A DNA stretch of 64,000 nt from Mortierella alpina (lineage: Eukaryota > Mortierellomycota > Mortierellomycetes > Mortierellales > Mortierellaceae). Below are positions 1 through 11,882 of this stretch, piece by piece. A program made the translations under genes and the position numbers. The stretch spans positions 2,666,001 through 2,730,000 of the forward strand of contig JANATF010000003.1 of the NCBI GenBank assembly GCA_029449245.1, written 5' to 3'. The notes below the pieces were generated by a model. The model saw only the letters and a list, made by a program, of their open reading frames with translations, was not told where the DNA came from and did not search any database. Each line of letters begins with the position of its first letter. Positions within the stretch are counted from its first letter, which is position 1.

Positions 1-114
1 CATTGGTATCGAGTACGTTTACTCCGGACCAACAGTGAGAAATGGGTTGTCAGCCTCATCCAGCTCACGCAGCTCGAGTCGCGTTCCCTGCTCATGTACC
101 TCCCGCGCCAGTGA
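1..114 (+). CDS. possible 3' end of an upstream gene (partial)
   Basis: Frame 1 is open from the window edge to a TGA at 112-114, giving 37 residues with a hydrophobic/polar pattern typical of a folded C-terminus; it ends in SLLMYLPRQ. PEX3 starts 217 bp downstream on the same strand, a normal tandem spacing. The same stretch is also largely open in another + frame and on the minus strand, where there is a plausible splice donor near position 26, so the assignment is weak. I do not recognise the family. Confidence 0.3.
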   Translation, partial: HWYRVRLLRTNSEKWVVSLIQLTQLESRSLLMYLPRQ

Positions 115-330
115 CTAGAGTCTCACGTGCGATCCACTCTTCGTAGTGTCGATCCCCTCCGGCCGAGAGCACAAGAAAGAAACCCTCGGTCCGGCCAGGC
201 TGGCCGTTCTCGCTCTCTCTCTCCCTCACACAGCTACGTCCATTGCGCTTCTGTCCCTTTCTGCCCGGCAATTGCATCTGTCCACCTCGGCTCCTTCGCA
301 ATCCACAGTCAGCAGCCGAACAGCCCACGA

Positions 331-2314
331 ATGATCTCCGCCGTCCAGGGATTCGCAAACCGACACCGCCGTGGCCTGGCCATCACGGCCGGCATCACTG
401 GAGGCGTCTACTTGATGGGCAAGTACGCCAAAAGCAAACTCATCGACTTTCAGGAAAAGTCGGCCTCCGAGCGGACCGCCAAAGAAAAGTACAGGCCTGA
501 TGCCATGCAACTTCCAATTGCTGCTCGCTGAGATTTCTTCTTTGAGCACTCACTTTAACAAAAACCTACGCCCTATCCTTTCTCCCGCCCCAACGCACAA
601 ACGTAGCATGAAGCGTCGATTCGAGCAAAATCAACAGGATTGCATGTTTACAGTCTTGTCGCTCCTGCCTACACTGGGCGACCAGCTCCTTCACGAGCTG
701 AACGTCGAACTGATCACAGCCAAGCTGCAGCAGACGCGGTCGCAGCGGTCAACACCACAGCCTACACCCGACAGCTCCATGGTCTTGCCACCCAAACCCA
801 CGGAAACGGAAGCGGTCAATGGAGAGGACAAGAAAGAGGAAAGCAAAGCAGCGGAGGTGCATGAGCAGGAATCCGGCGACGAGCACAAGGAGACCACTGA
901 CCCAAATCAACCGAACGGGCAGACAGAGTTCACAACAGAAAAGGCAGCTGATCATGAAGCGGAGCAAAGTTCAACGGCTCATGGAGATCATGAAGTCAAC
1001 GGAACCAACGGCGACTCTGTAGCGAATGATGCTCACGAGGGTATAGCCACCACCAATGGAGGTGCGCCACAGATCACAGTACAATCGGACGACTCTGCTG
1101 CAACGGAGCAAACGACCGTGGAGCAGGCGAAGGAAGCTCAGGCAGTTGTGAGAGACGAGATTGCTGCTGCAATTGATCGTCGCACCAAACTCGAGCTCTG
1201 GAACGAGCTCAAGATCATGAGCTTCACCCGCACCGTCACCGCCCTATACTCGCTCACGTTCTTGACGCTGCTGACGCAGGTACAGCTGAACCTGCTGGGC
1301 CGATTCACTTATGTCTCCTCAGTCGTAGCTCTGTCCAACACCACGGACGCTTCATACCGCATGGAATCGACCTCGACCAAGGGATCGCTGTCCTCCACCA
1401 ACGGGCAATTGGATTTCCAGACGGAAAAGAAGTATCTCACATTCAGCTACTGGCTCTTGCACGAGGGTTGGCGACGGTGGAGCGACAAGGTCCGCGAGGT
1501 GGTCGAAGACGTCGTTGGAAGGTAAGTTCGCCGGTAACCACGACGTATTTTTCCCGCACGATGTCTCGTTTTGTCCAGGTAGTAAGTAGACCATCAAATG
1601 CTAAAATTACATCAACGCATGTTGCGAAAATAGCACTTCTTTGAAAAAGACGTTTACCGCCAAGGAGTTTTCGGACCTCCTCGGACAGATTCGCGCTCGT
1701 TTGGAATACACAGAGGTTGACGGCGATCAGGTTCATGTCAAGTAAAGAACCCCACGCCCCCCCCTTTTTTTTTTTTTTTTTTTCAAGCAAGCTGAGCGAA
1801 ATGCACCTGTGGCAGTTTCCCGACCACTAAACTTGGACCCTTTTTTTTCCTTTGCATTTATAGCATGCGCGAATACATGCTTCCTGACGAGGCTGCAGAT
1901 GAACGCGAGGTTCTCCGTGCAGGCGGCGTGGATGAGTTTGATCTGGTCGTGGATCCTGTGCTTCGCAACTTGCTGGACGAGACGCGCGACTTTATGGACA
2001 GCGATGATTTTTCGATTGTCCTGAGCTCGACATTGGCCACGACATTTGCAAGGTTCAATCTGGCTCTCCAACCCACATTCAACCCATTCCTGCTGTCCAG
2101 AGGCGAAGCCGCCATTGCCGAGATTGAAGACGAGGAAGATATTGATCGGGCCGTGCCTTTGGCCCAACTGCTGCCGCTGGTCGCACGCCAGGTCCATCTC
2201 ATCATCAACGGTGTCCCGAACGAGTATGTCGAGAGTCTGGCCATGGTCAAGGAACTGCAGGCCTTCTCGGCAATCGTCTATTCCTCGTTCAGTGATCAGC
2301 ACATCAGTCATTAG
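331..2314 (+). CDS. PEX3: Peroxisomal biogenesis factor 3 (peroxin-3)
   Basis: Four exons: 331-488, 607-1521, 1634-1741, 1864-2314; 543 residues. PEX3 is the peroxisomal membrane anchor that receives PEX19 with its membrane-protein cargo. Visible family signatures are the N-terminal membrane segment (GLAITAGITGGVYLMGKYA, about residues 14-32), the RRFEQNQQDCMFTVLSLLPT block, the conserved LWNELKIMSFTRTVTALYS segment followed by the hydrophobic LLTQVQLNLLGRFTY, and a C-terminal domain ending near residue 543. It is longer than yeast Pex3 (about 440) because an acidic, Gln/Glu/Thr-rich region of roughly 130 residues lies between the LITAKLQQ helix and the ELWNELK block. Introns are GT-AG; the third carries a C8T19 tract. 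The start is the first ATG in the frame of the membrane segment. It converges on the ABCG gene with 121 bp between stops. Identification is firm; exon 3 is short but conserves phase. Confidence 0.93.
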
Positions 2315-2435
2315 AAACGAACCTTTGTCGTCCTGTAATCATAAAAAGACTAAATATTACGATATATATTAAGGATTCATCTATATCTGCGGATGTCCAC
2401 TTGCTCTCACTCTCTCACTCTCTCTCTGTTCTCTT

Positions 2436-5400
2436 TTACTTGCGTTCCTTAAGGCGCAAAGAGACAATCGCCCAGAATGCCGCAATGAACAACACGTTGA
2501 ACCCAATCAAGACGATCATGTTCTTCCAGAACCCGCCCAAATCGAATCCAAACAGCTTCTGCAAAATCAACGAGCCTGGGACGTTGAAGGCCACTCCTTG
2601 AATGTTGTCGATAAGCTTGGAGGTCGCCACCTCGTTCACGGCCAGGGCCTCAAACCCGTACTTGAACATGGACAGGTACTGAATCCAAGTGAGCGCATCC
2701 GGAATCTTGCCAGAATTGATCATAAACCCTCCAAACAGCATCATGAACAGCATCACGATCGAGCACGCCAAGGACGCCACTCCCGTCGTCCGAACTGCAG
2801 CCGCAATCACGAGACAGAACATCGCCGTCGCAACGTTGAAAAGGACGAGGATCAGCAAGAACTTGAAGAATGTCTCCACCACGGGCGAAAGACCAATCAT
2901 AAAGTACGCAATACAGCCCATGAATAGCGAGGGAATGATGCGCAGAGGGATCAGGTCAAACAGCAAGGTCGAGATGACGAACGGCATGGGCGGGTAGTAT
3001 CCGTTAGAGCGCTCCTTGATAAAGAGCGTCCGCGTTTCCGTGAAGGCACCCAGGGCCGAGATACTGCTGAATCCAAGAAGTGCCAGCATGAAGAACAAGG
3101 ACCCGGCGCGGTTCTGGAAACCACCCAGATCCATCGGTACAGCAAAATACAATCCTCCGATAAAGAGCCCCAAGACAATAGACACCGCCAGATGCAGGAC
3201 CAAAAGCGACTTGTCCCGAATAAGCGTCTGCCAGTTTCGTTTCATGATGACGCGCAATTGGGTCAAGAAGCTGGTCGGGTAAACGGTCTTTTGCCTCTTT
3301 TGTGCGGTTGTAGCCTCGGGAAGGGAAACAGTCGACGATCCAGACGATCCAGACGACCCTGACTCCTCCATGGGTACCGTGGTTTCATATTGTCCATTGT
3401 CAGAAGTGTGGGTGATGTCGCTGGGGTTGCCGTGATGGGTGCTGTTGTTGTTGGTGGCTCGACGGGATACGATGTTTCCTGGAACATGAGTCTGATGACC
3501 CGTGCTGAGTCCATTCTTTTCATCGTCGGTGCCGGCAAAGCTCTTTGCCTTGGCCACCAGCTCCTGATCCATGGCAATATCGAGCAGGTAATCGGCAATG
3601 TTATAATTCTTGGGACATTCGAGACCGCGACGGTGGAAGTACTCGGCCGCTGTGTCGGTAGGTCCAAAGTAGAGTGCCTGTCCCTTACTAACGACAAGGG
3701 TCTGGTCAAACATGAAAAAGATGTCGGAGCGAGGCTGGTGGATGGTCATGATAACGGTTGTCGTTTTGCTTGCGGCTAGTTTGCAGAGTTGCTCTACGAC
3801 CATATGTGCGCTGTACGAGTCCAATCCCGATGTTGGCTCGTCCAGGATCAAGATGGGTGGTCGCGTAATCAGCTCAAGCGCGATTGAGACACGGCGTTTC
3901 TCGCCTCCAGAGATTCCACGTGCTGTGACATTGCCTATCCTGCGATGGCTGCAATGCGTCAGTCCCAGCATCTCAATGACCTCGGCCACGCGCTCGTGGA
4001 CGCGGAAGATTGGCATGGCTTCCGGCAGGCGCAGCATGGCAGAGAAGAGTACTGCTTCATAAACCGTCTGAGTAGGCGGCAATGTATCCTCTTGATCCAC
4101 AAATCCTACAGCGCGTCGGATCTCACTCTCATGCACCTGCTTGCCGTTCAACAAGATGTGACCTGTCACCTTGCCGTCCTTGCGTTTTCCTGCCAAGATA
4201 TCCACCAATGTCGACTTACCCGCGCCAGACGGGCCCATGACCGCAAGGACGACTCCCGCCGGTGCGGCGCCCGAAATGCCCTTCAATACTTCCAAGCCGT
4301 CCTTGTTGAGAGTATAGCCCACATTGCGGAACTCGAGTGAAGCCGCCTCAGTGTTGAGGGTATAGGGTGTACGGCTGAGGACCACCTGGTTCCTCTTGGC
4401 GATGGAGCAAATGACAATGAGAATCAAAACCAGTGCACCCAAGATAGCAAGACACGCAATCACACCGGGGGGCATCGTTTTCTGAACAGACGTGATCTCG
4501 GATTGGATCTCGGACGGGAAGACACACTCGCCTATATCGCACTCTGTCATCTTGAGTCCTGTGGGAAAGAATCCTGCAAGGTCACCGATGTAAAAATCGC
4601 AATCTGTGCTTCCGTGGGGGCATGTCAGCGAGAACGGTCCCTTGAGACCATTAATGGTGGGGCCGAGCGTGATGACTGGGCCCGGGATGCCTCCACATAG
4701 GAGCGTGGGTTCGATGCAGGTGCACTGAAGGACGGGACAGTCCCATTTGGTCTTGATGACCCCGTCCGTCTCGGTGGTTGCGAGCGTGCACTCGGGCATC
4801 TTGCAGAAGAACTGTTCAGCCTTGTTCAACCACAGCTGCGCACTCATGGTCTTGTTGATAGGGTCAAGATCAACTGTCAGGCTGTAGTTTCCTGGGAAAA
4901 AGCCCTCCAGCTCAGGTGTTCGCACGGCACAGGACATGAAGGCGTTGAAAAATACTTCGGGCTTCTTGTTGCAGACCATGTCTTCGGCGCCGAGGAAGGA
5001 TGTACGTGAAGGCGGCTTCGACCGGCATCCAGCATCCGTTTGGCATACTATTCAAATGCAAGGGACCTGTCAGTGCTTGTACGACGATAAACCCTTTTTT
5101 TTTCCGTGAGTGCCTTTGCTCCGTACCGTTGCAGTTGACGCCTCCAAAGCCGTCATCGCATGTTGAGCATCCTGTTCCCGATGCAACGGTCGGCCGCTGG
5201 GACGGGTCTGTCAAGGGAGATCCGCAAGATAGAAGGGCACAGTCGGTGCCGCCGAATCCGGGCTTGCATTTACAGGTCTTGCCCTCGCATAGACCGTTGT
5301 TCAAGCACCCCTTAGGAAGCAGGGACGGTTTTTACAAATTTTAGACCATCTGTTGCAAGTAAGCATGGCGATATGTGCTGAGCTGTGCTCTTTTCCTCTG

Positions 5401-5621
5401 ATATGTGTGTTTGGCATGGCTGTTACCTTGGGAGACGATGAGCAATCATACTGTGGGACGCAGGTTGGAAGGGCGCCGGTGGGGGTGGCAGTGACGGTGG
5501 TGGTGACTGTGGCAGTGGCGACTGCTCGCGAGGTGGTGGACTGGGCCGAGACCACGGCGGCGAGGGTTGTGAGGATAGCCAGACATGCCAGCGAGGGCAG
5601 TCGGCGGTGGAGCGAAATCAT
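2436..5621 (-). CDS. ADP1: ADP1-like ABCG half-transporter with EGF-like ectodomain
   Basis: Three exons on the minus strand: 5621-5427, 5310-5127, 5047-2436; 996 residues. Order: signal peptide (residues 1-26, SLACLAILTTLAAVVSA), a Thr-rich linker, a Cys-rich EGF-like module (CLNNGLCEGKTCKCKPGFGG) encoded by the small second exon, a long Cys-containing ectodomain, a membrane helix at about 320-342, then an ABCG nucleotide-binding domain with Walker A GPSGAGKST (about 398-406), signature ISGGEKRRVSIA and Walker B ILILDEPTSGLDS, and an ABC2-type membrane domain from about residue 720 to the C-terminus. NBD before TMD is the ABCG/White order. The extracellular EGF part plus half-transporter matches yeast Adp1. 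Substrate cannot be told from sequence. As a half-size ABCG protein it should dimerise. The start is the first ATG before the signal peptide. Confidence 0.9.
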
Positions 5622-7882
5622 CCGAGCGAGCTGTGCGCGAGAAGTCGGGAAGGTCCTGAAGCTTCGCTATGAGAGCAACGCGGAAGACGGGGGATGCAGT
5701 GCACGGATGCGAGTCTGTGGCGACGATAGGCTGGGGTGGCAGGAAGAGACGCCGATAGTGCAACAGGGGGAATGGAGGGTGGAGGATGGAGGATGGAGGA
5801 TGAAGCAGGGTGGAGGGAGGGAGGCGGACAGTAATGACAGAATGAGAGACAGCGAGATGCAATGGAAGAGACAAAGAGAATCGCAGAAACAAAACGAGAG
5901 CCATAAAAAAGAAACGAGTGGCCCGCAGGTCGGGTGAGGTGCAGAGGCCGGGGCAGTAGACGATGCGTCGGATGAGAGCACGCCCGTCCTCGGCCCGTCC
6001 TGTGCTGGCCAGTCGTGGCCAGCACTCAGCCTGATGCCCTGCTGGCTCTGCAGGTCAACACCATCGTCGCACATGTCGGCAGCTGCATGCGTGCCTGCCG
6101 CGGGTGCCGGCTCGAGGGTCGATCCCCCTGTGCCTGAGCAGTGTTTGACTTTCCTGCCTCGCTCCCTTCTCCACAAAATACAGACGACGCAACACGCAGC
6201 ACGGCGGAGCTTCGTTCTCGCTGTCCATGCGCACAATAGCACCAGACCCTGATGCCCGCGCTCGTGTGCAGCATCGTCTCTCGCATGGATCGGCCTCGCC
6301 TCGACCTCGTATAGCCCTCCTTCGTGTCGGCCACGACTCTGCTGCACCTGATCTGCCTGGTTGTTGGCTATCGACCCCTCTCTGTGCTCTCTAACCAGGT
6401 CTCACGCGTCTCGCCCCACCTTCCAAATCCATACCCGGTTCTGTCTTTGCTGCATGCACCTTCTTGAGTAGACTCTGGCAAAAAGTGCGGACTCTGGAAT
6501 GCCACACTGGACGTTCATATGCCAAAGAAGTAACTTTGCCCAATTCTCAACTCAAAATGCAGCCAAATTCTCTGTAAAGTGAGCGCGTCGGGGATTCTTG
6601 TTCTGCATCCCTAGAAACCATTGAGAGCACACTCACACATGTACACCCACAGAGACAGAAAAGAAAAGATACACGCGGGCACTAATGCTCGACCATCCAA
6701 AGAGGCAACTACAACCAACACCCCCCACGCCCTCGAATCCAACATACAGATCGTTTTTGCGTGCCCACGGCTGTTCACAGGACGATCAGTGTGCCCTGCT
6801 CTTGTTTTGTTTTTGTCTCTTCCACCTTTCCTTTGCCACTGTTGCTCTAACAGTCGTCTATACGTTGACAGTTTACACATGTACTCCGGCTAGCGGCGGT
6901 TACACACGATCACTGTGCTCCACATCCACCGCACACCATTGGCTGAGGTACGAGTGGGATGATCTTCTTGACATGACAATCCTCTTGAGACTGTAGGCAG
7001 ACTAGCGTTCAGGCCCTCATCACGTAAATGCATACGGATGCTCACTGAAGCTGAGGAAAGCAAACGTTAATAGTTTACAGGCACCATGCGCTCGTCGCAA
7101 ATCTCAGACAGACTGCCTAGGCGAGGGTGCTCTACTCCTAGACTCTGGAGTCTGACCCACCTTCTCGGTTCGGCATCACGTACATGTATCACGCTGCACG
7201 CTGTGCCCTCCCCTCATATTCTGCTCAGTGTTTGGCTGTAAGACTTGAAATGGCGCTTAATGACTCGCATATATTGCGGACAGTTGCTCCAGCAGGTGCA
7301 TAATGTATGCCCAGACTTTTCTTACGAGATGGAACGGGGGAGGAGGGAGCGAGAGACACGATGATTATGAGTTTGCGATATTGGAGGATGCGCTGAGATC
7401 AAGATGCTCTCTCAGCTGTGGCCTTCAGTGGCTGGAGATGTCTCTGTCTTTCCTGATCCCGGCCTGCGGGAGTCCTAAGAAATGCGCCACCAAATGGATA
7501 TCGCTCATCTGGATCAAGATCGATCCAAATCTGAGTCGAGCCCTGAATTGTGCGACCGGCTGGGTCCGATGGAAGAACCATATCCTCTGTGTCCATGGGG
7601 GATCTTGAGGCTCCAGGGTGGAGGCAAAGGTGCATCAGGACAAACGCAGACAGCATTTTGAGCCAAGATGCAGCGGCCCTGAGTGGGATGTCCCTTGCGG
7701 CTGGCATGAGAGGCGCGCGTTGCCACGCAGCATAGACCACGTTCAGAGAGCCTTCAGGCACTGCGCCCTCCTGGTCCTCTGGCCCCACTTTTCAGCACTA
7801 TAAAAGTAGTGGAGTCACCAAAAAAAAAATGGCCGAGTGCGCAGACTCCATCCATGATGTTGAGTGGATATGAGTTTATATG
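5622..7882. other. intergenic region, no supported gene
   Basis: About 2.3 kb between the ABCG start and the presumed leader of the RNA-binding protein gene. The part next to the ABCG gene is purine-rich on the + strand (GGA repeats near 5770-5825), i.e. pyrimidine-rich in the ABCG transcript, like other leaders here. Open frames are short and of skewed composition. A minus-strand frame at 7399-7788 (129 codons) has a fairly ordinary composition but resembles nothing I know and lacks splice-site support. Confidence 0.5.
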
Positions 7883-8677
<795 letters not shown>

Positions 8678-10916
8678 ATGGCCTTTTACGATCAAATCTC
8701 CATTCAGCAACAGCAACAGCAGCAGCAACAGCACCACCAGCACCACCAACAACAGCAGCAGCAACAGCACCAGCACCAGCACCAGCAGCTTCCACAACAT
8801 CTTGCGCCCGTGTTTAATAACCCTGATATGCGCACCTCCCTCTGGTACGGCGAAACAGCCCTGATGGCGCAATGCCGGTTGATTTCTAGAACTTCTTCTC
8901 CCCACCTCTTCCTCCTCAGGGCAGAACTACAGAGATGCACCGTCTTAACCTCAATTCTTTCGCTCTCAACTCGTTTCACCAACTCTGCCATTGTAGGATG
9001 GGTGAACTTGAGCCTTGGATGGACGAGAACTGGATCCGAGGCGCATGGTACACTGCCGGTGAGCAGGTCTCTGTCAAGATGATCCGCGACAAATTCACGG
9101 GGTAATGGCCTGCCCTGTCATCATTGCCTTTTGATGACCCAACTGCATAATCTGGATGGCGACTCTTGCTGCGGTTTTTCGTGACAAGGCACTGACGCGC
9201 ACATCTATATCTGCATTGCCTCATTTAGTGCTAGCGCCGGCTACTGCTTCGTTGAACTGTCGGGGCCAGCTGCAGCTGCGAAGGCTATCAACACGCTGAA
9301 CGGCATGCTTATCCCTGGCACAAACAAGGTCTTCAAGCTAAACTGGGCCTCGGGCGGGGGCATGGCGTCCGCTTCGTAAGTGTGCTCTGTGCTCTTCCCC
9401 TGTGTATAGACACTTTGAGCATTAGTGTGGACCGATCTATCACGAGTCACCAACACTAACACCATCCTGTGTCCCCATCTTCTTTTTGGTATCTGAACTT
9501 TCTAGTGGTCCCGGAGCAGGCCAGGAGTTCTCTGTGTTTGTCGGCGATTTGTCTCCTGAGGTGACTGAATTCATGTTGGTGGTATGTTCCTCTGTTGATG
9601 ACCTACAAGCAAATATTAGGCCAGGAAGGCGGGGCAGCTTTGAGCTTGTCGACATTGTCCCTTTACTGCGCGCACTCACACGGACTGTTTCTCTTTCTTC
9701 TCAATGCTGCTCTTCATGATACTTGTACCCTACACGATACTTTTTGCACCTCAGTCAAAGTTCCAGGAACGATACATGTCTTGTCGATCCGCCAAAATTA
9801 TGACCGACGCCACTACGGGAATCTCAAGAGGTAACAACACACAGCCAAAGTTTCAACGAGCATGTAGAGTAGGGGTCAGCCATTAACCTCATCTTCAAAA
9901 ACACACCACTCTATAGGGTATGGATTCGTGCGCTTTGGCGACGAGAGCGAGCAATTGCGCGCCCTTCACGAGATGCAGGGCGTGTATTGCGGTAGCCGTC
10001 CTATCAGGATCTCCATGGCCACACCCAAGAACAAAATGCCCTCCAACAACATGGGCGGCATGGGCGGCATGGGTGCGATGAATCCTAACCTCGGTATGTC
10101 TCCAACCACCTACGGATTTAATTCGCCCATTCAGTCCGGCAGCCCCCAGCACCCCACGAACCAGTTCAATGACCCCAACAACACAACAGTCTTTGTTGGC
10201 GGTCTCTCTGGCGTTGCCCATGAAGACGAACTCAGGAGCTGCTTTGCCATGTTTGGCGAAATCACCTACGTTAAAATCCCTCCTGGAAAGGGCTGCGGCT
10301 TTGTGCAGTTTGTCCACAGGCAGAGCGCAGAGATGGCCATTAGCCAGATGAACGGATACCAGATTGGTACGTACTACACGATGGCCATGCAGCGTGGAAG
10401 CTCTCGTGTCATTGCAGTTCAAAGAGGCTCATCCTATCCACATTCAAATGCTTTTAGGAAATTCACGCGTTCGCCTATCTTGGGGCCGCGCCCAGAACGA
10501 AAACAAGCAGCAGCCCATGTCGCCGCATGGACAATCCATGATGGGTGGTCCCAACTTTCGGTATGGTTTTCTAAAGCCTTGTCGTTGCTGCAAAGCTTCT
10601 TCATTCTAGCAGCATACTGATATACTGCAAACGGTTCATTCCCCTCAATAGCCCGCCAATGCAGAATCAGTTCCCTAGCATGCCCCCACATAACAACCGT
10701 GCCTCAGCGCCGTACGGTGCCTTTCCAGGAATGATTGCTGGAACACCTACGCCCCCGCCCATGCTCAACATGATGCAAACCCCACCGCCTCGTGACCACA
10801 TGGATAGAGTCCCAGTGGAGCACCAGAACCGTGCGTACAACGAAAGGAACGAGGCCATGATGGACCGCATGGATGACAGCGTGAGCTGGAGAGGCTCTGG
10901 CGCCATTTACGCCTAG
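8678..10916 (+). CDS. Three-RRM RNA-binding protein (Nam8/Csx1/TIA-1-like)
   Basis: Eight exons: 8678-8844, 8997-9101, 9229-9375, 9506-9581, 9755-9830, 9917-10366, 10458-10560, 10652-10916; 462 residues. After a Gln/His-rich N-terminus (QQQ and HQH repeats, residues 8-40) there are three RRMs: RRM1 from LWMGELEPWMDE (about 55-137), RRM2 from FSVFVGDLSPEVTE to RGYGFVRF (about 147-225), RRM3 from TTVFVGGLSGVAHEDELR to GCGFVQF and RVRLSWGR (about 281-360). The MGELEPWMDE signature and the three-RRM order match fungal Nam8/Csx1 and plant RBP45 proteins, which bind U-rich RNA in splicing or mRNA stability. The C-terminus is Pro/Met/Asn-rich and disordered. Small middle exons split RRM2. I do not choose between the Nam8 and Csx1 names. 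Its 3' end faces the zinc-finger gene. Confidence 0.88.
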
Positions 10917-11882
10917 ACTTTATCACCTTGAACGACGGGACAGGACAATTTTGCATCATACGCCTCTCCCTCCTCTCGAAAAAGGGCGCTACCCGAACGG
11001 CACGATAAGCTCTGTTCTTCGCTTTCGTTCTTTTTATTCTTTATTACTACTTGCACTTGTTTGTTTTTTTGTTTTCTTTTTGGCCCGACTTCTATCCTTT
11101 TTTTTTTTCCTTTACAATCTCACAAAAGCACTTTCATCGTTGCCTTATATCACTGTTATTATTACTGCTCATGGTTTGGTATCAACTCTCTTTTTCTTCT
11201 TCGTCATCTGCTTTTCCCTTCCTTTTTTTGGTTGTTTTTCATGTTCCCTTACGCTCTTTACAATGTTAATTGTGGCTTCTGTGTCGCGTCTCAGTCGCCC
11301 ATTCCCTTTCACAAAAAGTCCAAAAAAAAAAAAAAAAAAAAAAAAGTGAAACAATATCAGGAACGCGCCTCAAGTCCTCGCTCGCCTTTTCTCCCTCTCT
11401 TTCTCTCACACACACACAAACACACACTCCCTCCCTACCCTATCCTCTCTATACCATCGCACTCTCAATTTTGTTTTTTCCTTTCTATTCTTTTTTCCCT
11501 TTTTTTTTTTTTCTCTTTCTTCTATTATGCAACCCTTGCTTGACATGTATTTATCGCACCACTACTGCTGCCTTTCTTTTTTCTTTTTTTTTCTACTATT
11601 CACTTCCTCTTCTCTTCAGTCTGAATACGTATATAAATGTCTGAAATCAATAATCGGTAGATATTGAATTCTGAAAGTATCATTCAAAAAAAAAAGATGG
11701 AGGTTTGCTTTAATAGTAGGTAAACTGTATCTGCAACAAAAAAGAAAAACGAAAAGGAAGAAAGAAAGAAAGAAAAAAAAAAAGAATCTACAGAGGAAGG
11801 GTATAGGCGACGTATTTACAGGGTGCAAAACCGCATGGGAGAGGGAGAGGGAGAGAGAGAGGGACGATAAAGATAGGACACT
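10917..11882. other. convergent 3' flanks with homopolymer runs
   Basis: Between the stop codons of the RRM gene (+) and the zinc-finger gene (-). It holds T-rich stretches, an A-run of about 22 at 11323-11345, another T-run near 11499-11511 and a purine-rich A/G tract at 11755-11785. I see no gene; it is best read as the two 3' UTRs. Confidence 0.6.

Noticed and set aside
1-114. Minus-strand exon reading ELRELDEADNPFLTVGPE with a donor near position 26
   Set aside because: Equally open as the + frame but lacks an ATG in frame, and its upstream part would overlap the PEX3 leader. The + strand tail is slightly preferred.
7399-7788. Minus-strand frame of 129 codons in the gap before the RRM gene
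   Set aside because: No recognisable domain, no supporting splice sites, and other frames overlap it. Left as a note in the gap entry.
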